A stretch of 64,000 nucleotides of DNA from Coenobita brevimanus. Its lineage: Eukaryota; Arthropoda; Malacostraca; Decapoda; Coenobitidae. The stretch is taken from NCBI GenBank assembly GCA_032717465.1, contig CM064653.1, positions 41,706,993 to 41,770,992 on the forward strand, given 5' to 3'. Shown in pieces: positions 57,601 to 64,000 of the stretch. The position numbers were made by a program, and so were the translations under genes. The notes beneath the pieces were generated by a model. That model searched no databases. It saw nothing but the letters and a program-made list of their open reading frames with translations, and had not been told where the DNA came from. Position 1 is the first letter of the stretch. Every line of letters starts with the position of its first letter.

Positions 57601-58300
57601 TAAGCCGCGTCGTATTTAGTGCCACCACGAATTACAGTTCAAGCTGTTTGAGTGGCCCATTGCGATCTGGTAAAAGCAAACAGACTATATATATTAGATA
57701 CATTTGAATTTAAGTATCGAGTTATTGCCTGATTTGAGGGTTATCACGCTTACGTTTTTTCTACTCTTCAACTCACAGTCAACAGCCAAAGATCATGTCA
57801 ATGCAATTTTAATTTATACACGCTGAACGTTAGCCTTCAGTCTTCAGGTACGGCAATAAACACTGCGATGTGTTCAGTGAGGACTCTCTCTCTCCCTCTT
57901 CTTGTGTAAGATTTCACTATTACTACTGCTGGTCATCCACAACAGGAAGACTTCAATTCATCATTTTAAAATTATCCACTTGAGATCAACATTTACCCAT
58001 CTTCGCGCCCAATTTTATCATGATGCATGGACGGGGATATCTACCTTCCAAATAAATCTATAATAAATCTTTAAAAAATGTGGTGAATTAGGTAAAAATA
58101 TCCTACCACATCATGTAAATACTAGAAACAGTTACTCTATTACCAGTAATTAGGGATGATCTATGAAAGTCAATTTAATCCTCCATGCAGGACCAGTGCC
58201 AGCCTGGGTGACCATCAACTCTCAGCCACAGCACAAAAACGCCCCGAGGAAATTAATGCGGAAATCATTGCTCGATGGAAGGTTGATGGATTTTCATCTC
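57600..58300. other. Unique AT-rich DNA, nothing recognised
   Basis: No coding frame, RNA gene or repeat family identified apart from the family C fragment at its left edge. Confidence 0.45.
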
Positions 58301-58314
58301 ACTGTAGTAAGGTC

Positions 58315-58413
58315 TTAACCCCTTCACTACGAGGCCTCCTTTAAGCTGAGTGTAATCTTCTGGCTACAGCAAGAATGAAATGAAAACGACGTCATCGTTC
58401 TGGTAGGATACAC
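58315..58413 (+). repeat. Family A repeat copy
   Basis: TTAACCCCTTCACTACGAGG, TTTAAGCTGAGTGTAATC and AAACGACGTCATCGTTCTGG follow the family order; the terminal GGGTTAA is eroded. A 3' end alone (TAGTGAAAGGGTTT) recurs at 58487. Confidence 0.6.
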
Positions 58414-58649
58414 CGCTTAAGTATGACGACTCTGGCATTTAATTCTTTCTACAGAAGTGCGGCCATGTTAAATCAGAGACTCATTGTAGTGAAAGGGTTT
58501 GAAACAACATCCAATAACTGAGCACGCTGACATCTGAGCCCCTAAAACACCGCCTGCCTGATCAATACCCGCCTGACTCCCGGAAGTAAAATAATAAGAG
58601 GAAACAATCGACTCAGTTTTTCCATGACCCCCCTCGGCACAAAAACGAC

Positions 58650-59500
58650 CGACTCCCCTTTCATCCGTTTATCTTCATCCCCTCACCTTTAGCTTCATCT
58701 CCTCATCTCCTGTCTCCTCTTCCACTCGATCTGTTGCCTCCTCTCTTCATCCTCCAGTTCTTATCTGCTTCTTTTCTCATCCCTTCTTATTTATGTCTTC
58801 AGGTATCGTCATTTCTACAATTGGTTTTCTTTTATCTTTATTTTGTGTTCATCCTATTTTTCGTGTCGCCCCTCAATAATCTTTTTCCCTCTCGCCATTT
58901 TTTTTTTCTCTCTCTCTGCTTAGTACATTCTTTCGCTCCTTCAGCTCCTCCCCTCATCCACTTCCTCTCTGACCCCTCATTTATCGTTCTCTCCCCTCCT
59001 ATACTCCCCTCTTCCCTTCACCTGCACTCCCTCACTTCCTCCCCTCCACTCTAAAATACTCTCTCTCTCTCCATCACCTGCTTCCACACCCCCTACTTCT
59101 CTCTTCCCCCCTCCCCTCACCCTCTCCTTCCCCCTCTCCCCACTCCTTCCTAACACCTCTGCCTCTCTCGCTTTCTTTTCTACCTCCAAATCTTTCATAA
59201 CCTTACCTCTGTTCTCCTTCATAATTTCTGTTCATGATCATCATCACTGTTGTTCCTTAATTCAATTTCTTTCACCTTTGCCCACTCTCTTGCCTTCTCC
59301 CTGAGTCACCTTTGCTCCTCTTTCCTCCCTTGCTCCATCCCTCACCCTTGCTCCCACTTCCTCCCTTGTCGCCCTCCTTGCCCCCTTTGTCATCGTCCCC
59401 TCGCACCTCCAATGTTGGTGACCAGATGTAGATAATAGGTTTACCTCCCTCCCCACCATCACACACCTCTCCCCTTCCTCCATAATACTCCACTACACAC
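58650..59500 (+). repeat. Polypyrimidine tract
   Basis: C/T-rich with TTGCTCC/CTTCCTCCC units; antisense Glu/Arg/Gly-rich frames are artefacts. Confidence 0.75.
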
Positions 59501-60210
59501 CTGCAACTGTCTAATCACACCTGCATTGCTCTAACCACACTTCCACTACTCTAACCACACCGGCACTACTCTAACCATACCTGCATCATTACTCTAACCT
59601 CACCTGCTCCACTGCTACCAAACTTGCACTACCCTATCCACACCTGCACTACTTTACTCTCCCCCAACTTACACATACCTGAAACAACTGCTCTTCACAT
59701 CCTTCACTTGCAAAATCTCTGTCTCACATCCTCCATACCATCACAACAGCACCGGCCTCTTTTATTTCTGAAACCTCCACACCTACTCAGACCAAGCATA
59801 CACATACTACACCTACGCAAACCGCACATATACAACTTGCACCAGCCCTATGTCATACTTTATACATTTGCATATATTTACCCCATCTTATACCCTCTAT
59901 ACATTAACATTAACCCTACCTCATTTCCTACACACCAACACACCTGCTCACCTCCAGTTTTCACTTACACACCCACACCAACCCTACTTCACTTCCTACA
60001 AAACCACCCTTGTACACACCTCCAGTCCTAACCTACACACCCACATCAGCCATACCTCACTTCCTACACACCTACATTAACCCTACCTCACTCCCTACAC
60101 ACACACACAAGTACTCACTCACTCTCTACACACCTACAACAGCCGCACCTCACTTCCTACACACCTGCTCACCTACAGCCCTCACCTGCCCACACACACC
60201 TCCCCCCGTG
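59500..60210 (+). repeat. CA-rich minisatellites
   Basis: CTCTAACCACACCTGCACTA-type units repeat at 59510-59650. CCTACCTCACTTCCTACACA-type units repeat at 59910-60180. Confidence 0.8.
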
Positions 60211-60329
60211 GGCCAGGTGTGTGTCCTCCCCACAATCGATGTCACTGATTGTGTGGCCTGATTGTGTGCTGATTATCCTGATTCACGGAGGCTGCAGGTG
60301 ATGGTCAACGGATTCTGTGCCCCCCCTGG

Positions 60330-60994
60330 ATCTCTCTGTCTGTCGCTGTCTCCCGTCTTTTTATTACATTTTCTTTTTGTCTGTCTGTCTGTCACCATTT
60401 GCTCCTGTCTTTTGTGCCTTTCGACTATCATTTTGTTCTCCCTTGACTTTCTTTTCTCATCCTCTTTATCTTTTATCCTCCCTTGTCTTCTGTCCCTTTC
60501 CCTTTTTTCTCTTCCATCCTCCCCTGTCTGTCTGTCTTCTTTCTGTTTTTATATAATATCTCCTTTCTTCTGTCAGTTCCCTATCGTATTTTTACCCTCC
60601 TATCTTCTCTGTATTCTCATCTGCCCTTTGTTATCCCCTTCTGTCATCGTTTCTTTTTATCTTCCCTTTATCTTCTGTCTCTTCGTATATCATTTTTATC
60701 CTCCCGTGTCAAGTAAACCTCCTCTTCAGCTTTTTTGTTTTTTTATCATCTGTTATCTGTGTTTCCACCTCTGTTCTTATTATTGTCTCTAGCCACTTCT
60801 CTCTCTCTCTCTCTCTCTCTCCACCCTGCCCCTTCACTGTCTTATACATCTGTGTCTTTGCTCCTTACCAACCTCCTTTTTTCTTACTGTCACTTTTTTC
60901 TTCCTCTTACTCATTCCGTATCTCCCTTTCTCTTCACCTTCCCCTCTCTCCCTTACCTTCTTGGTTCCTTGCTCTTTCTTCTTATCACGTCCTC

Positions 60995-61045
<51 letters not shown>
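60330..61045 (+). repeat. Polypyrimidine tract ending in (GT)n
   Basis: T/C-rich with TCTGTCTGTC and CT runs, then about 24 GT units at 60997-61044 followed by GCGTGTGCGTG. Confidence 0.8.
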
Positions 61046-61049
<4 letters not shown>

Positions 61050-61149
61050 GCGTGTTTGCGTGTTTGTGAGCGCACGTGCATTTGTTAGTAGGTAAAAGTA
61101 GCATACGGAGGGGTGAACATTAACATGACAGGTGACAGATGTTACAATC

Positions 61150-62260
61150 TGCTTAAGGGGTGAATTTGTGGGTAAGTAGGTGGATGAACAGATGGGTAGA
61201 GGTGTTGTGAAGGTGAAGATAAGGCAGGTGAAGGTGATGGTGGGCAGAGGCGTGTGTGTGGGTGAAAGTGAAGTAGGAGTTTGTGTGGGTGAGCAAGGAA
61301 GTAGAGGTGGAAAGTGGAGGACAAGTGACAGTGAAGGGATGGAAAAAAAAGAAAGCGGGGAGGCTGGGAGTGAAGATGGAATTACAAATCAAAAGTGGGA
61401 TGCCACGGAGCAGAGAGGAAACTAATCGCCAAATGACCTGCGTCTTGATATAATAGTGCTGTAAATCATTAAAAGGAAGAATTACACCCAAATTTTTACA
61501 TTTTTATTGGAAAGATGCAACAGATTTATCCTGAGTTGGAAATACGTGAGGAGGGTCCAAGTCGGCGAAACTGTCTTACGTTTTTGGCAATAAATACTGT
61601 TTCCAAATGACGATATAATTCATCCAACAAACACCTACAGTATTGGTCCTTTCGATGCCGTTTGTTACAGAGCAGGCTATCACAATGACATCCATGATCA
61701 AAGGTAAGGAGAGCTAAGCAAGGGAAGAAAATGAGGGCTGGGTACGAGAAAATATAACAGAAAATGAAGGTTGGGAAAAGATGGGTTGGGGGAAAAGGGT
61801 GGGACTGGGGGACAAGAGACGGAGGGTGGTAAGGGTGAGTGACAAGGGAGTGAGGGTGGTAGGGGTGAGTGGACAAGGGAGGGAAGGTGGTCAGGGTGTG
61901 CGGACAAGGGAGGGAAGGTGGTCAGGGTGTGCGGACAAGGGAGGGAAGGTGGTAAGGGTAAGTGGGCGGTACAGTGGGTAAGCAGGGGCGGGGTGACGGG
62001 TATTTATCGATGAAGGTGGGGTGTGGGTGTGTGGGAGACTGGGTAGTTGTGCATAGGTGAATGCGCACGCGGGCATGTGTGTGTCTTTGCGTGTGCTGCG
62101 TGTGTGGGTGAGTGTAGGTTTGTGTTGTATGTGGGTGTGGATACACGGGTGGGCGCGCATGTGTGTGTGGGATGAGGAAGTGCTGCAGGGTGCGTAGGTA
62201 AGCATAGGTCTGTGTACGCTTGAATGCGTGGGGTGGGGTGGGTGCAGGTGTGTACAGGTA
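61150..62260. repeat. G-rich degenerate DNA with a 31-bp minisatellite
   Basis: At 61826-61965 a unit containing GGACAAGGGAGGGAAGGTGG and TCAGGGTGTGC repeats about four times, two of them exact neighbours. The rest is GTG-rich (GTGTGGGTG) without a gene. Confidence 0.75.
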
Positions 62261-62499
62261 GAGTCACTGACTGATAAATGAATAATGAAGTATATAAAAG
62301 CTCAGTATCTGCCTCTTGTCCCTTAACAAAAAATCCCTCGCCTCCTCTCCTTGGTTTGTACTCAAGTGGGCTCAAGAGGACTCCCAGCAGCTCCTCTTAT
62401 CAGTAATATTAATACAAACTAAGTACATATTAAAAAGATTGAAATATGATACAAGGGAATTTATTTCATTCTTGCCACCACCAGACAGTATTATTGGAC

Positions 62500-64000
62500 G
62501 TACGGAAGTCGTTTCATAACAAATGGCTAAAATTTAGGTTTTGTCAATTTCTTTGCTGCCAGACACCACTTAAAACGTAAAAAATAGTAACAGTATTTAA
62601 AAGGCCAAGATGCTAGAGGACCGATTAAGTTTAGGAAAATACGATCACTTACTCCGAGTCACTGCAGCTGATGATATTGAAGCAGTGACGCAAACCCACA
62701 CCAGAATACTTCAAAACACAGAAAAGTCCTGGACGCCAACAGCATACGCAATTCTCTAGTTTCAGTTGGCCAGGTTGGATTGACATTTACTCTACCGTGC
62801 TTTATACTCGGGTCACTGGTCGTCATTTCACATGTCCGTGTCCCCTACCATTACATAGAAAAATAAATAAGAATTAAGAATATATACGCTGCAGTCCCCT
62901 TCATCCGCTACACTGTGATGTCCTTCAAGTATTATTCTTGCTACTGCCAGACGATTTTACTCAGATTTCTCGTAATATTATAATCAATATTCCAACTAAA
63001 TGCAGGTAACGAGGTGGTCTTATATATCTGGATTGAGTAGACTAGCCCAGGGCCCCTATGCTCCTGGTGGGGAAATAAAGGGTCGGATGATGGATGGATG
63101 GAAATGTATCTACCAATATACCGCTTGGAATCCACGCTTCGTAACACATTATTGCGTTGATATGGCCTTGTGCTCCCTCAGCGCCACTCTCACCTCTCCT
63201 GTCCACGTCCTCTCATTCCTCCCTTCCATCACCCCAGTTTTCTCCACTCATCATCCTCACACTCCCATCCTCCAAGCTCACCTCTTCCATCACCTTTCCA
63301 CCTCCCATCACCTTAGCTCCCCATCCTCATCGCCACTATCAACTTTCTTTTCCTCTTCCCCACGCCCCCCTCCCAGCATCATTCCTTCTCCCATTCACAC
63401 ATAAACCCTCCCCCTCCGATCACCCCTCCCACCTCCTACCCAAACCTCACATTATCCTCCCCCCCCCTTTCCCATCAACCTAATCCTCCCCTACCATCAA
63501 CTATCCCCTCCTGCTTTCCATTCTGGCTTCACCCTCTCCCCTTTCAACTCTTCACCCTGTCACCCTTCCCCCACTGCTCCCCATGAACCCTATGGCAGCA
63601 CAAAGCCTGAGCAGCCTCACAGGCTGAAATATTGCCTATCTAACATACAAATTGGCACCCACCTCCACACCGACACCCATACAGCGCACACATACAATAT
63701 AGGCAGGCGGGGTGAAGGGGTGAGGGAGAGGGGGTGAGAGGTGGACAGGTGAGAGTGGGGGTGAGGGGAGAAGAGAGGGGACATGTACATAAAAATTCAC
63801 TTGCACGCGCGGACTTTGATATCAACTGGGAATGGGAAACTTTTGATCATATTTTGTCTGTATTTTGATGGAATATTCACAGCGCAAATGGACGAATTTA
63901 CTCAGCTTACTTTTTAATAATAATTTTGTGCATACAGAGTTAAGATATTACACGCATTTTCTGTATATGTGACTAATTTACAGTGATAAAAATGTACACT
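62500..64000. other. Mixed unique and C-rich DNA, no gene
   Basis: A family A arm (GCCAGACGATTTTACTCAG) is at 62946. CTAGCCCAGGGCCCCTATGC + TCCTGGTG at 63044 resembles CTAGCCGTGGACCCTTGTGC + TCCTGGTG at 28401. Low-complexity C/T-rich DNA fills 63170-63590 and a GA-rich stretch 63700-63780. Confidence 0.5.

Overview
The window looks like decapod crustacean nuclear DNA, possibly from a crab. This is inferred from very dense long dinucleotide arrays, long one-sided purine or pyrimidine tracts, RTE-type retrotransposon relics, and two animal genes with exons widely spaced among repeats. No bacterial, viral or organellar gene order is visible, and most long open frames are translations of simple repeats (HTHT, CVCV, IYIY, SLSL).

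Two genes are secure, both on the + strand. (1) At 17.0-18.6 kb lies the 3' coding part of a hamlet/MECOM/PRDM16-type transcription factor: a CtBP-type PLDLT motif and the three-finger C-terminal zinc-finger cluster in one large exon, possibly with its own upstream promoter and 5'UTR exon at 16.35-16.47 kb. The PR domain and N-terminal finger cluster are not in the window. (2) From 29.7 to 36.6 kb lie eight consecutive, phase-consistent exons of a prune-type DHH/DHHA2 phosphoesterase (352 codons recognised). Only the extreme N-terminus is missing.

Mobile DNA: an RTE-type reverse transcriptase pseudogene (22.8-24.76 kb) sits between two (TA)n arrays. A second, degraded RT fragment lies on the - strand (25.13-25.64 kb) and a possible third at 26.1 kb. 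There is a tRNA-derived SINE at 40.17-40.52 kb (-) and a mariner-like non-autonomous element with TA target duplication at 41.97-42.45 kb. At least five short interspersed repeat families recur by eye comparison, including a foldback family with TTAACCC ends (more than 12 copies) and a hairpin element at 19.5 kb.

Layout: 0-8.5 kb purine, pyrimidine and C-rich low-complexity DNA; 8.6-8.9 kb a GC-rich patch with four CACGTG E-boxes; 9-16 kb repeat-rich intergenic or intronic DNA; 16.3-20.4 kb the hamlet-like exon and 3' region; 20.4-29.6 kb transposon and microsatellite DNA; 29.7-36.6 kb prune; 37-64 kb mainly minisatellites, microsatellites and polypyrimidine or polypurine tracts, with one doubtful exon at 57.13-57.24 kb.

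The two genes are not functionally linked as far as the sequence shows. The most unusual structure is in prune: its first recognised exon's 3' end and 5' splice site appear to be repeated as a degenerate tandem array for about 900 bp of the following intron, and two later acceptors sit directly behind (GT)n arrays. All repeat-family and splice calls were made by eye without alignment software.
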